NCBI RefSeq assembly: GCF_000021485.1
Contig: NC_011761.1
Span: forward strand, 526,001-590,000
From: Acidithiobacillus ferrooxidans ATCC 23270
GTDB lineage: Bacteria > Pseudomonadota > Gammaproteobacteria > Acidithiobacillales > Acidithiobacillaceae
Length of the DNA stretch: 64,000 nucleotides
Direction of reading: 5' to 3'
The translations under genes were made by a program, and so were the position numbers. Position 1 is the stretch's first letter, and the number at the start of each line of letters is the position of its first letter. The notes beneath the pieces are model-generated. The model was not told the origin of the DNA. It saw only the letters and a list, made by a program, of their open reading frames with translations, and did not search any database. Positions 48,459 through 57,360 of the stretch are shown one piece after another.

Positions 48459-48486
48459 TTGAGCAGTCATGCCCTGATGTTAGACT
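48459..48486 (+). promoter_or_regulatory. promoter of the Pro/Ala-rich lipoprotein gene
   Basis: TTGAGC (48459-48464), 16-base spacer, TAGACT (48481-48486), about 38 bases before the ATG at 48524. Divergent from the carA promoter. Confidence 0.45.
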
Positions 48487-48523
48487 CGAACGCAACTTTA
48501 ATGATTTGACGAAGGAGTGCTTT

Positions 48524-49210
48524 ATGGGTTGGATGCAATGGTCCGTGCTCGCCATGGGTGGCATGCTGATACTGGCGGGGTGTGCGACGACTACGACGAA
48601 CGGTATGTCGCCGCAGTCGCAAGGCATGGTGGGTAACTACCCGGCCTTTGCCGCAGCTCCATTGCCGCCTGCCCGCGTCACATCGGCACCGGTGCGCAGT
48701 GCGCCAGCCGTTGTTTCCCGCCCGCCCGCGCCTTCCATAACACCGCCCCCGGTTCGTTATTCGTCCGCCGCGCTGCCCTTGACCACCGTAGCGCCAGCCC
48801 TTCCCGCCGCACCGGCTATTCCGGCAGCGCCCTCCGCGGCGCAGACGCTGAGCGACGCCGGCACATCCTTTTCCGGTGCGTGGCAGGGGGATATGACCAA
48901 GGCACGGCAGGACAGCGCCCGGTGTGCGGCGATGTCGTCCGCTGCGCGGACGTCGTGTTGGCAGGATGTCTCCGCTTGGGCGGAGAAACGCGCGGCGCAT
49001 TATCAGGCACTCAGTACCCGGGCCACGGGTGCCCAGTCCCAGCAACTACAATCCGCAGCAAAGTTTTTCGGGGTAACCGGGGAGTGGGCCAGTGCCTGCA
49101 GTTCGATTACCTCACAGCAATGCGCCGAATCGCCACTCATCGGCAAGATGCAGCAATGGAAGGCTTCTGTAGGGATACCGGGGGCGGCGGTGACCATACC
49201 TACGCCCTGA
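48524..49210 (+). CDS. Pro/Ala-rich lipoprotein, function unknown
   Basis: A 228-residue predicted lipoprotein. The signal peptide ends in the lipobox LAGC. A low-complexity Pro/Ala/Ser linker (about 45-110) could span the cell wall. The C-terminal domain (about 115-220) has four to five Cys residues (SARCAAMSS, TSCWQD, ASACSS, QQCAES) that could form disulfides in the periplasm. AAGGAG precedes ATG 48524. I know no family for it. Confidence 0.65.
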   Translation: MGWMQWSVLAMGGMLILAGCATTTTNGMSPQSQGMVGNYPAFAAAPLPPARVTSAPVRSAPAVVSRPPAPSITPPPVRYSSAALPLTTVAPALPAAPAIPAAPSAAQTLSDAGTSFSGAWQGDMTKARQDSARCAAMSSAARTSCWQDVSAWAEKRAAHYQALSTRATGAQSQQLQSAAKFFGVTGEWASACSSITSQQCAESPLIGKMQQWKASVGIPGAAVTIPTP

Positions 49211-49313
49211 ACATGGGGTTATTCGTCATTGCCGCGATCGTTCGGGATCTCTGCGCCACGCGGGCGGGCGCATTCGCTTGACGCTCTTCCGGTGAGGTTC
49301 TAGCATCGCTATC

Positions 49314-49514
49314 ATGCAGATTCTGGTGAATGGTGTGGCCCGCGAGGTGCCTGAGCAGATAACGGTGCGGGCGCTGCTGGCCGAGCTGGGCTGGGCGGAG
49401 CGCCGTGTGGCCGTTGAATGCAATGGTGAAATCGTACCGCGCAGTACCCACGCCACGGCGACGCTGTCGGCCGGCGACCGCCTGGAGATCATCCAGGCGG
49501 TAGGCGGCGGCTGA
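49314..49514 (+). CDS. thiS: sulfur carrier protein ThiS
   Basis: A 66-residue beta-grasp protein ending in VGGG; the terminal Gly-Gly is adenylated and thiocarboxylated to donate sulfur for the thiazole ring of thiamin. It is directly followed by thiG. The thiF-like activator is not adjacent; the MoeB/ThiF-like gene at 56469 is a candidate. No TPP riboswitch is recognisable upstream. Confidence 0.93.
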   Translation: MQILVNGVAREVPEQITVRALLAELGWAERRVAVECNGEIVPRSTHATATLSAGDRLEIIQAVGGG

Positions 49515-49558
49515 GTGCTCCGCACTAATCCCTTATTTTGAGGCGAAAGACAAACACA

Positions 49559-50341
49559 ATGCGTAAAGATCCTTTGGTGATTGCAGGGCGGGAGTACCAG
49601 TCCCGTCTGCTGGTGGGTACGGGAAAATATAAGGATTTTGCCGAGACCCGGGCGGCCATCGATGCGGCTGGCGCGGAGATCGTCACCGTGGCGCTGCGCC
49701 GGATGAATCTGGGGCAGAGTAAAGACGCACCTAATCTGTTGGAGTTTCTCCCGGCGGACCGCTTTACCATCCTGCCGAACACGGCGGGATGCTACACGGC
49801 GGAGGATGCGGTGCGCACCTGCCGTCTGGCTCGGGAGCTGGGTGACTGGAAACTGGTCAAGCTGGAAGTCATCGGTGACCCTCAGACTCTATATCCAGAT
49901 ATGCGACAGACCTACGATGCGGCCAAAACCCTCATCGCCGAGGGCTTCGAGGTGATGGTCTACAGTGTGGATGATCCGGTGGCCTGCAAGACCTTTGCGG
50001 AGATGGGCTGTGTAGCGGTGATGCCGCTGGCGGCACCCATCGGCTCCGGTCTGGGTATTCGTAATCCTTACAATCTGCGCATCATTCTGGAGCAGGCGAC
50101 GGTACCGATTCTCGTGGATGCGGGCGTGGGCACGGCGTCTGACGTGGCGGTGGCGCTGGAGCTGGGTTGTGATGGCGTTTTGTTGAACACCGCCATTGCC
50201 GCCGCCAAAGACCCCATTCTCATGGCCGAGGCGATGCGGCAGGGAGTGGAGGCGGGGCGTAAGGCTTTTTTGGCGGGACGCATGCCACGCAAGCTGTATG
50301 CCAGCGCCAGCAGCCCTGTGGATGGCCTCTTTTTTGAGTAG
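49559..50341 (+). CDS. thiG: thiazole synthase
   Basis: Forms the thiazole phosphate of thiamin from 1-deoxyxylulose 5-phosphate, dehydroglycine and ThiS thiocarboxylate. The 260-residue TIM barrel has the Schiff-base Lys in [14 protein letters not shown] and the phosphate-binding region [19 protein letters not shown] use ATG 49559; an earlier start at 49538 is possible. It lies 44 bases after thiS. Confidence 0.95.
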
Positions 50342-50912
50342 CAATGATGCCTTGGAATATGCGCGTACCGCCCCCCTTGACGAGGAATTTGTCGAGGCAG
50401 TGGAGCGCCTGGTCATGGGCGCAGTGCCCGGTGGCGCAGTGCCAGACTATGCGGAAGACTGGGACGAGGCGGAGCGACTGATTGCCCGGCTGGGCGATCA
50501 GGGGGTGGGGGTACGCTTCGAATTCGTGGTGGATGAGAACGGCCAGCGCTGGCACACCTATCTGGATTGGCAGGAGCCGGTCAGCCATGAATGGCAGTTG
50601 ACCGAGGCGGAGGAGATGACGGCGGCGCAGGCGGTGACGCGGGCGGCTCTGGTCTGGTACTACCAGCAGGAGATTGCGGCGGCCAGCGCCCAGCCGCCGG
50701 ACGGCTGGGCCTATTTTGAGGTGGTGGAACGTCTGGGTATGGCCCGGGATATGCTGACGCGCTCCCTGGACGATCATCCGGTGCTGGCGGAAGAGGCGGA
50801 GATGATGGCCCGTTATCAGGAGCTTCTGGAAAAATTCAACGCGCTCTATGAACTCGCCAATCAGGCGCTGGATCAACGCCTCGGCGCACCGGCGCGCAGT
50901 ACCATGCACTAG
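50322..50912 (+). CDS. hypothetical acidic protein between thiG and mpl
   Basis: A 196-residue cytoplasmic protein, rich in Glu, Asp and Trp, with no signal peptide. Segments such as [25 protein letters not shown] suggest a small alpha/beta fold. The C-terminal third is helical ([27 protein letters not shown]) and may be a coiled coil. I do not recognise the family. ATG 50322 lies within the thiG end (20-base overlap), which suggests coupled expression; mpl follows 11 bases later. Confidence 0.6.
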
Positions 50913-50923
50913 GTCCGCCTACC

Positions 50924-52291
50924 ATGCATATCCACGTCCTCGGCGTCTGCGGGACTTTCATGGGAGGCATCGCGCTGCTGGCGCGGGCGGCGGGGCATCA
51001 GGTAACGGGTTCGGATGCACACACCTATCCTCCCATGAGTGATCTGCTGGCCCGCGAAGGGGTTACGGTCCATGAAGGCTATGATCCCGCTCAACTGAAT
51101 CCTGTCCCCGACCTGGTACTCATCGGTAACGCCCTGTCGCGGGGCAACCCCTGTGTGGAGGCGGTTCTGGACCGGCAGATGCCCTATGATTCCGGTCCCG
51201 CCTGGCTGTCCCGGGAGATACTGCAAAGCCGCTGGGTATTGGCCGTGGCGGGTACCCACGGCAAGACCACGACGACCTCCATCCTGACCTGGATATTGCA
51301 GGAGGCAGGACTCGATCCAGGGTTTCTCATCGGTGGGGAGGCGCGCAATTTCGGTGTATCGGCGCGGCTGACGGACAGCCCTTTTTTTGTGATCGAGGCG
51401 GATGAGTATGACACCGCCTTTTTCGATAAACGTTCCAAGTTCGTGCACTATCACCCGCGGTCGCTGATACTCAACAATCTGGAATACGATCATGCCGATA
51501 TATTTCCGGATATGGAGGCGATCATCACCCAGTTTCACCACCTGCTGCGCACCGTACCCGGCGCGGGCGCGATTATCGTGAAGGATGGAGTGCCAGCGCT
51601 GAAACGGGTGCTGGAGCGCGGTTGTTGGACACCCCTGCAACGCTTTGCCGGTACGGGCGAGTGGCAGGTGCGGCTGGACGCTGTGGATGGCAGCCGTTTT
51701 ACCGTGCTGGAGCAGGGCGTCGAGCGCGGGCAAGTCGGTTGGGAGATGGCCGGGTCGTTCAATGCCGAGAATGCATTGGCGGCCTTGCTGGCGGCGCGGC
51801 ATGCCGGGGTGCCGCTGGCGGTCGGATGTGCAGCATTGCGCAGCTTTCAGGGGGTGCGGCGGCGCCTGGAGCTGCGCGGACGGGCTGGCGGCGTGGCGGT
51901 GTATGACGACTTTGCTCACCACCCCACGGCCATCGCCGCCACCATCACGGCCCTGCGCGGGCGGATGGAGGGGACGGAGCGTCTGATTGCCGTGCTGGAA
52001 CCACGCTCCAACACCATGAAGATGGGGGTGCACCGGCAGACGCTGGGACCAAGTTTGCAAGGCGCGGATCGAGCGTTTGTCTATGCTCCGGCAGATCTGG
52101 GTTGGGATGTGGCGGCCGCCCTGGATTCCGCTGCGCAAGTTTATGTCGATATGGACGCGCTCTTGCGGGCGCTGGACGCAGAATTGCGCCCGGGGGATGA
52201 TGTGCTCATCATGAGCAACGGTGCCTTCGGCGGGATTCACGGACGCCTGCTCGAACGTCTCGCCCGACGGGATGTACCGGCAGGGTCGTAA
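50924..52291 (+). CDS. mpl: UDP-N-acetylmuramate:tripeptide ligase
   Basis: Recycles cell-wall peptides by ligating L-Ala-gamma-D-Glu-meso-DAP to UDP-MurNAc. The 455-residue Mur ligase has the ATP-binding [11 protein letters not shown] at about 109-119, the [16 protein letters not shown] block that is specific for Mpl against MurC, and the C-terminal [12 protein letters not shown]. The gene follows a hypothetical gene by 11 bases. Confidence 0.95.
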   Translation: MHIHVLGVCGTFMGGIALLARAAGHQVTGSDAHTYPPMSDLLAREGVTVHEGYDPAQLNPVPDLVLIGNALSRGNPCVEAVLDRQMPYDSGPAWLSREILQSRWVLAVAGTHGKTTTTSILTWILQEAGLDPGFLIGGEARNFGVSARLTDSPFFVIEADEYDTAFFDKRSKFVHYHPRSLILNNLEYDHADIFPDMEAIITQFHHLLRTVPGAGAIIVKDGVPALKRVLERGCWTPLQRFAGTGEWQVRLDAVDGSRFTVLEQGVERGQVGWEMAGSFNAENALAALLAARHAGVPLAVGCAALRSFQGVRRRLELRGRAGGVAVYDDFAHHPTAIAATITALRGRMEGTERLIAVLEPRSNTMKMGVHRQTLGPSLQGADRAFVYAPADLGWDVAAALDSAAQVYVDMDALLRALDAELRPGDDVLIMSNGAFGGIHGRLLERLARRDVPAGS

Positions 52292-52322
52292 TCCCGGGTT
52301 CCATCCGGGTCAAGGAGCGCTA

Positions 52323-52940
52323 ATGGAAGATCGGCGACGGCAGGATCGGGTTTGTGTGGCGATTAGCGGCGCTTCCGGTGCGGCTTATGGGTTGCGGCTG
52401 GTGGAGGTGCTACTGACCGCCGGGGTGCGGGTCTATCTGCTGATATCGGACGCAGCGCGGGTGGTTTGCCGTGAGGAGTTGAGTCTGGATCTCCCGGATA
52501 CGGCTGAGGCGGTGACCCGTTTCCTCAATGAACGGTTCGGCGCCGACCCGGACCTGTTATCGGTTTATGCCCAGGATGACTGGCTATCTCCAGTGGCTTC
52601 CGGTTCCAATGCGGCTCAGGCCATGGTGGTCTGTCCCTGTTCCGGGGGGACACTGGCCGCCATTGCCCACGGGCTGTCCGAGAATCTGATCGAGCGCGCC
52701 GCCGACGTGATGCTGAAAGAAGGCCTGAAACTCATTCTGGTGCCTCGCGAAAGCCCCGTCTCGACGATTCATCTGGAAAATATGCTGAAGCTGGCACAGA
52801 TGGGGGTACGCATTCTGCCGGCGAGCCCCGGTTTTTACCACCACCCCCAAAGAATCGAAGATTTGGTGGATTTCATCGTGGCGCGGATTCTGGACCAACT
52901 GGGGTTGCCGAACCGGATTGCGCAGCGCTGGGGAGAGTAG
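52323..52940 (+). CDS. ubiX: flavin prenyltransferase UbiX
   Basis: Makes prenylated FMN, the cofactor of the UbiD decarboxylase in ubiquinone synthesis. The 205-residue flavoprotein has the N-terminal [15 protein letters not shown], the active-site [19 protein letters not shown], and [16 protein letters not shown] use ATG 52323. The 3' end overlaps the convergent mlaF-like gene by 68 bases. ubiD is not in the window. Confidence 0.95.
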   Translation: MEDRRRQDRVCVAISGASGAAYGLRLVEVLLTAGVRVYLLISDAARVVCREELSLDLPDTAEAVTRFLNERFGADPDLLSVYAQDDWLSPVASGSNAAQAMVVCPCSGGTLAAIAHGLSENLIERAADVMLKEGLKLILVPRESPVSTIHLENMLKLAQMGVRILPASPGFYHHPQRIEDLVDFIVARILDQLGLPNRIAQRWGE

Positions 52941-53724
52941 GGCATTTTTCTGCGGCGCGGAGGCTGGTCAGCAGGCGCTCGCCCCGTTCCCCATGAAAGA
53001 ATGCACGGATATAGGGGAAGTCCACCTGTTGAACCTCGATCAGTGAACCGACCGTCAGCACTCTGCCGTCGGCCAGTACCGCGACACGATCAGCGGTGGC
53101 GGCGAGGCTGTCCAGGTCGTGACTGACCATGACCACGGTAAAGCCGATGTCGCCGTGGACCTGCCGAAGCAGGGCGTCAAATTCCGCGGCCGCGATAGGG
53201 TCGAGTCCGGAAGTGGGTTCGTCGAGAAAGAGAATCTCCGCCTCCATGGCCAGGGCGCGGGCGAGGGCGACCCGTTTGACCATTCCTCCCGACAACTCCG
53301 CCGGCAGTTTCCATGCGTCGCTGGGCTTCAGGCCTACCATTTGCAACTTCAGAGCTACCAGATCGCTGATTTCGGAACGGCTGAGATGTCCCCACTCCAG
53401 TAGCGGAAAGGCGATATTTTCATAAACCGTCAGGGCGCTGAACAGGGCTCCCTGTTGAAAGAGCACCCCCCAGCGCTGGCGCAGGGCAATCAGTTCGCGC
53501 AGATTGAGCGCTTGCGGATTTTCGCCAAGGATGGTCATCCGTCCTTCAGCGATGGGAACGAGGCCCATCATGGCGCGCAGCAGCGTGGTCTTGCCGGTGC
53601 CGCTGCCGCCGACGATGGCGAGTATCTCCCCGCACCGAACGGTCAGATCGAGGTGCCGCTGAACCCAGTGGGTTCCGAACCGGGTGGCGATATCGGTCAG
53701 GACAATGGCGTCGGAGCGGACCAT
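52873..53724 (-). CDS. mlaF: MlaF-like ABC transporter ATP-binding protein
   Basis: A 283-residue ATPase with Walker [10 protein letters not shown] at about 39-47, the Mla-type signature [16 protein letters not shown], and Walker [15 protein letters not shown]. The family energises retrograde or anterograde phospholipid transport between membranes. About 30 C-terminal residues extend beyond the typical domain and lie over the ubiX 3' end. The ATG overlaps the stop of the mlaE-like permease gene. The symbol denotes family. Confidence 0.87.
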   Translation of the reverse strand: MVRSDAIVLTDIATRFGTHWVQRHLDLTVRCGEILAIVGGSGTGKTTLLRAMMGLVPIAEGRMTILGENPQALNLRELIALRQRWGVLFQQGALFSALTVYENIAFPLLEWGHLSRSEISDLVALKLQMVGLKPSDAWKLPAELSGGMVKRVALARALAMEAEILFLDEPTSGLDPIAAAEFDALLRQVHGDIGFTVVMVSHDLDSLAATADRVAVLADGRVLTVGSLIEVQQVDFPYIRAFFHGERGERLLTSLRAAEKCPTLPSAAQSGSATPVGPESAPR

Positions 53725-54860
53725 CAGTTGGAGATTCCCGTATTGGCAAAGACCAGGGCAAGAATGGCATCGATAAGAATCATCACGGTGATGGACATGA
53801 CTACCGAGTTGGTGGTTTCCCTGCTCAGGCTGGTGGTGTTGGGCTTCACCTTGAGGCCATGAAAGCCAGCGATCCACGCAATGAGGATACCGAAGAGGGC
53901 TCCTTTGACAACGCCCAGCCACAAATTGAAACTGGGGACTACCACGGGCATTTGTTGGATAAAGAAGCGGTTGCTGATGCCGAGCTCCAGTTTGGCCACG
54001 AGCATGGCTCCGTACAGTCCGACCATATCGGTCCAGAGGACGAGCAGTGGCATCACCAGCGCCAGCCCAATGACCTTGGGCAGAATCAGACGGCGGATCG
54101 GGGGAATGCCGAAAGTGCGCAGGGCATCCAGTTCTTCGGTTACGCACATGCCGCCGATTTGCGCGGTAAACGCCGAGCCGGAACGCCCCGAGAGAATGAT
54201 GGCGGTGATCAGCGGGCCAAACTCACGCAGTATGCTCAGACCCGCAATGTTGATGATGTAAATGTTGGCGCCGTATTGGGCGAGCGTCGAGGCCGACTGA
54301 AAGGAAATCACCACGCCGATGAGGAAGCCGATCAGGGTGAGGATGGGCAATGAATTCGGTCCGGTATTGACGATGGTGGCGGAGATTTCGCGCCAGGGAA
54401 AGCTTCGCGGGTGGCGGAGGCCACGCCCGAACTCCAGCAGCAGAGCACCCATGAGCAGAAAAAGTCCCCATAGGTCCCGTCCGGTTTCTATCAGGAAGGC
54501 GCCGAGCTGGTCGAGAAAATGCCAGGGATGCCGGGGGCGCGCCGCGACGGGTTGGATATCCGCCAGACGGGCGAAGATGCTGTGATGCTGGTCGGCCATC
54601 CGGATATTGTTGGGTAGGTGATTGCCCCATGCGCGCCAAAGCAGGAGGGCCCCGGCGCTGTCGAGGACCTCGACTGCCGAGAGATCCCAGCATACTTCCG
54701 GGCTGATGTTCCGCAGTGCCGCTTCCTGTGCCGCGAATCTCCCGCCGAGACGCCGCAATGTCCAGCGTCCGCTGAGGCGCAGCGTTCCATCATCGCACTC
54801 CCATCGCGGTTGGTGCGCACTGTTTTTGGCGGTGTGCGGGTCTGGGCTTTTCTCGGTCAT
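53724..54860 (-). CDS. mlaE: MlaE-like permease with N-terminal STAS domain
   Basis: A 378-residue membrane protein. Residues about 17-110 form a STAS-like domain (CWDLSAVEVLDSAGALLLWR), usually a separate protein MlaB. The following 270 residues are the MlaE permease with about five helices, including FQSASTLAQYGANIYIINI and LREFGPLITAIILSGRSGSA. Fusion of MlaB and MlaE functions is seen in some proteobacteria. No mlaD or mlaC is adjacent. The start at ATG 54860 avoids a longer frame running into the divergent lipoprotein promoter. Confidence 0.88.
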   Translation of the reverse strand: MTEKSPDPHTAKNSAHQPRWECDDGTLRLSGRWTLRRLGGRFAAQEAALRNISPEVCWDLSAVEVLDSAGALLLWRAWGNHLPNNIRMADQHHSIFARLADIQPVAARPRHPWHFLDQLGAFLIETGRDLWGLFLLMGALLLEFGRGLRHPRSFPWREISATIVNTGPNSLPILTLIGFLIGVVISFQSASTLAQYGANIYIINIAGLSILREFGPLITAIILSGRSGSAFTAQIGGMCVTEELDALRTFGIPPIRRLILPKVIGLALVMPLLVLWTDMVGLYGAMLVAKLELGISNRFFIQQMPVVVPSFNLWLGVVKGALFGILIAWIAGFHGLKVKPNTTSLSRETTNSVVMSITVMILIDAILALVFANTGISN

Positions 54861-54904
54861 TCCCTGGGTTATACTCGACGACTGACGTTTGCAGGAGTGC
54901 TCGG

Positions 54905-55408
54905 ATGGCCATTGTCGCACGAAGTTCCCGCATCACCCAACGGTTTCGCTGCTGGGTTGCGTTGCTGGTCGCGCTGCCCCTCAGCGCCTGCGGAGCCTTC
55001 CCTGCTCACCAGCCGGAAGTGCAGTTGCTGAATATTCAGCCCGAAACGGTAGGACTGGTCGCGCAGACTTTTATGCTGTCGCTCAAGGTCAGCAACCCCA
55101 ATGACAGCGCGCTCCATGCCAAGGCGGGGGAGGCGCGCCTGTATGTGCGGGATCGGCAGGTGGCCTACGGATTGCTGGACAAGCCGATCGAGGTGCCCGC
55201 CTATGGTAGCGCCACGGTGAGCATCCCGGTCACAGGCAATTTTCTGACATTGCTGGGGGATCTCGGCAGTATCAGCGCCGGGGCGGGGCTCCCCTATACC
55301 GTCAAAGGTTATCTGGTGACCGGCATGTTCGATATGCGGGTACCTTTTACCGTCACTGGTGCTTTGCATCTGCCGCTGTCGCCGAGTCCCAGCGCAGTTT
55401 TGCCTTGA
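54905..55408 (+). CDS. LEA14-like (LEA type 2) lipoprotein
   Basis: A 167-residue lipoprotein with a signal peptide and lipobox LSAC. The mature domain (about 37-160) has the water-stress/hypersensitivity pattern LSLKVSNPNDSALHAKAGEARLYVRDRQVAYG, a beta-sandwich found in bacterial LEA14-like proteins. It is divergent from the Mla-type genes, whose starts lie 44 bases away; a link to envelope lipid handling is possible but unproven. The 3' end overlaps the convergent endonuclease-family gene by 56 bases. Confidence 0.8.
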   Translation: MAIVARSSRITQRFRCWVALLVALPLSACGAFPAHQPEVQLLNIQPETVGLVAQTFMLSLKVSNPNDSALHAKAGEARLYVRDRQVAYGLLDKPIEVPAYGSATVSIPVTGNFLTLLGDLGSISAGAGLPYTVKGYLVTGMFDMRVPFTVTGALHLPLSPSPSAVLP

Positions 55409-56129
55409 GGGCGAGGTGATCGGAGAGGGGCTCGGTGACGGTTTCAATCATCGTGAATTCCAGGTCAGGGCTACAGAGGATGTGATCGAAGGAAAAGCGC
55501 GGTGACCAGCTGGGAAAGGTCGGTGGGCTCCAGGGCGGCGCCTGCAGGCCACTTTCATTGAGGAGCAGGCGCATTTCCGGGGAGCGCGCCGTGCAGTTCA
55601 GGTCGCCCATGAGAATGAGATTCGGGCGTCCGCGCAGGCGTTGGGCGAGATCGCGTATCTGACTGAGGCGCGCATGACGGCTAAGGCCGAGGTGGGTGAT
55701 GATCACTGTCAGGGATCTTCCACCAGCGTTGAGCCGGTTTTCCAGCATGCCGCGCCCATTCATGAAGCTGGGCAGGGAATGCGCTATGGTCTCTTCAATG
55801 GGCCAGCGGGAGAGAATGCCATTGCTGTGCTGGGCAAAGTCGCCGAAGTCACGGGTACGTTGTTGCGCCCAGTAAGGGAAATGGGCGCGGTCAGCGAGAA
55901 AACCCGCCTGGTTGACATACTGGCTGCGAAAAGAGCCGGCATCGACTTCGTTGAGTCCGGCGACGTCGGTTCCCTCCAAGACCGCGGCGATCCGCTCCAG
56001 GTTGCGCAGACTCTGACCATGGGGCATCACGTACTTCCAGCCGTGCAGGAACATGTGCCGGGCGCGGTGGGAGCCGATGCCCACCTGGATGTTGAAGGAC
56101 GTCACAGAAAACTCTGGGGCCTCAGTCAT
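55353..56129 (-). CDS. endonuclease/exonuclease/phosphatase family protein
   Basis: A 258-residue EEP-fold protein. Metal and catalytic motifs are recognisable: SFNIQVG at the start, GLNEVDAG with the conserved Glu, LMGDLNCT with Asp and Asn, FDHILCS, and the final SDHLALKA with Asp-His. No signal peptide is present, so it is probably cytoplasmic. Substrate could be DNA, RNA or a phospho-compound. ATG 56129 overlaps the end of the next upstream gene by 8 bases. Confidence 0.85.
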   Translation of the reverse strand: MTEAPEFSVTSFNIQVGIGSHRARHMFLHGWKYVMPHGQSLRNLERIAAVLEGTDVAGLNEVDAGSFRSQYVNQAGFLADRAHFPYWAQQRTRDFGDFAQHSNGILSRWPIEETIAHSLPSFMNGRGMLENRLNAGGRSLTVIITHLGLSRHARLSQIRDLAQRLRGRPNLILMGDLNCTARSPEMRLLLNESGLQAPPWSPPTFPSWSPRFSFDHILCSPDLEFTMIETVTEPLSDHLALKAKLRWDSATAADAKHQ

Positions 56130-56472
56130 GGTCGAGTTCGATATCAAGTTCCTGCCAGGCCGCGCCATCCCCCGCGCGGGAGAAGGCGCGCAGGAGGATC
56201 ACCCCTTTGATATCCGCAGCCAGCAATATCTGGTAGGGCGTGCCGATGGGGACGATATCCGCGATCGGCGCGGCGGCATGGGCGTAATGTGCGAAAGATG
56301 TTTCGCCTCGGGACTGGATCAACGCGGACGCTGCGGCAAGGTTCGCCGGTGGGCAGGGATAGATGGAGACCGGCATGTCGGCGGTAGCGCCGATAAGTCC
56401 TTCGCCAACACCGGATTGCAGGTCTGCGAGCAGGGCGTTGGCCAGGGTGCGTGGCAGTTTCAGGCGCCTCAT
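56122..56472 (-). CDS. JAB/MPN-like protein with degenerate metal motif
   Basis: A 116-residue protein resembling bacterial JAB-domain peptidases in order of elements: EGLIGATADMPVSIYPCPPA, then AHYAHAAAPIADI, then GTPYQILLAADIKGVILLRAF. The canonical HSHP-x-PS-xx-D metal site of active JAMM proteases reads HYAH without the Ser-Asp pair, so it may be inactive or bind differently. It overlaps the MoeB/ThiF-like gene by ATGA. JAB-E1 pairs process sulfur-carrier or ubiquitin-like proteins. This assignment rests on pattern, not a search. Confidence 0.5.
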   Translation of the reverse strand: MRRLKLPRTLANALLADLQSGVGEGLIGATADMPVSIYPCPPANLAAASALIQSRGETSFAHYAHAAAPIADIVPIGTPYQILLAADIKGVILLRAFSRAGDGAAWQELDIELDHD

Positions 56473-57224
56473 GCGCAAACGCCACAGGCCGGGTCGCGGC
56501 GCAGGGCGATCTGCCGCCACTGCCAGCTTTGCGCATCCACCAGCAGGAGTTGCCCGGCCAGCGGGGAATGGCCGGTACACAGCAGGCGGATGGCTTCTGC
56601 TGCCTGCATGCTGCCGAGTACACCGAGGAGTGGGCCAAGGACGCCGCTGCGAGAGCAGGTATCTTCGGTATCCTCTACGCCGTCCGGGTAGAGACAGGCA
56701 TAGCAGGCGCTTTCCGATACACGAAAATCAAAGACGGCGAGTTGCCCTTCCCAACGGATGGCCGCGGCACTGACCAGAGGTTTACCAGCATTACGGCAGG
56801 CGCGGTTGATGGCGTGCCTGCTGCCGAAGTTGTCGGTGCAGTCCAGTACCACATCGTGGGTGTCCAGTGCCGCGGCAAGAGACTCGGGTTGCGCTGATTC
56901 CACCCAGGCGCTGACCCGAATCTGCTGGTTCATGGCGCGCAGTCGATCGCGTGCGGCCAAGGCTTTGGGGCGCCCCAGGTCGGCCTCGCCATAGAGAATC
57001 TGGCGTTGCAGATTGCTGAGATCGACCTGATCTCCATCGCAGACGGTCAGGTTGCCGACGCCCGCGGCCGCCAGATACTGGGCGGCCGGGCAGCCCAGGC
57101 CGCCCATGCCGATGATCAGCACCCGGCCGGCCGCCAGTGCCTGCTGTCCGGCAATGTCGATTTCCGGCAAGAGAATCTGGCGTGCGTAACGCAGCAGTGC
57201 AGCGTCGTCGAGGGTGTCAGTCAT
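56469..57224 (-). CDS. moeB: MoeB/ThiF-family adenylyltransferase (E1-like)
   Basis: Activates the C-terminal Gly-Gly of a small sulfur carrier (MoaD or ThiS) by adenylation. The 251-residue protein has GMGGLGCP at 39-46, the catalytic-Asp region DCTDNFGSR, and the zinc cysteines in CYACLYP and CGVC at the extreme C-terminus. There is no rhodanese domain. thiS lies 7 kb away and no MoaD is in the window, so MoeB versus ThiF is undecided; the length favours MoeB/HesA-type. Confidence 0.88.
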   Translation of the reverse strand: MTDTLDDAALLRYARQILLPEIDIAGQQALAAGRVLIIGMGGLGCPAAQYLAAAGVGNLTVCDGDQVDLSNLQRQILYGEADLGRPKALAARDRLRAMNQQIRVSAWVESAQPESLAAALDTHDVVLDCTDNFGSRHAINRACRNAGKPLVSAAAIRWEGQLAVFDFRVSESACYACLYPDGVEDTEDTCSRSGVLGPLLGVLGSMQAAEAIRLLCTGHSPLAGQLLLVDAQSWQWRQIALRRDPACGVCA

Positions 57225-57360
57225 GGTTCAGAATGATGGCGCATCCAGTGTGGCGCTCCGGAAACGGTTGTTGCGGCGGCAGGGCGCTTTCATTGAGCAT
57301 GCATTCAGTGTAGCAACGCGGAGGAATTTGCTCCAGTTACGCGATGCTTCGCTGATGGCC

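Noticed and set aside
49211-49313. Expected TPP riboswitch upstream of thiS
   Set aside because: The gap is only about 100 bases and I find no thi-box core (CTGAGA-type) elements.
50909-52240. Minus-strand frame of 443 codons opposite mpl
   Set aside because: Mpl motifs on the plus strand are complete; this translation has none.
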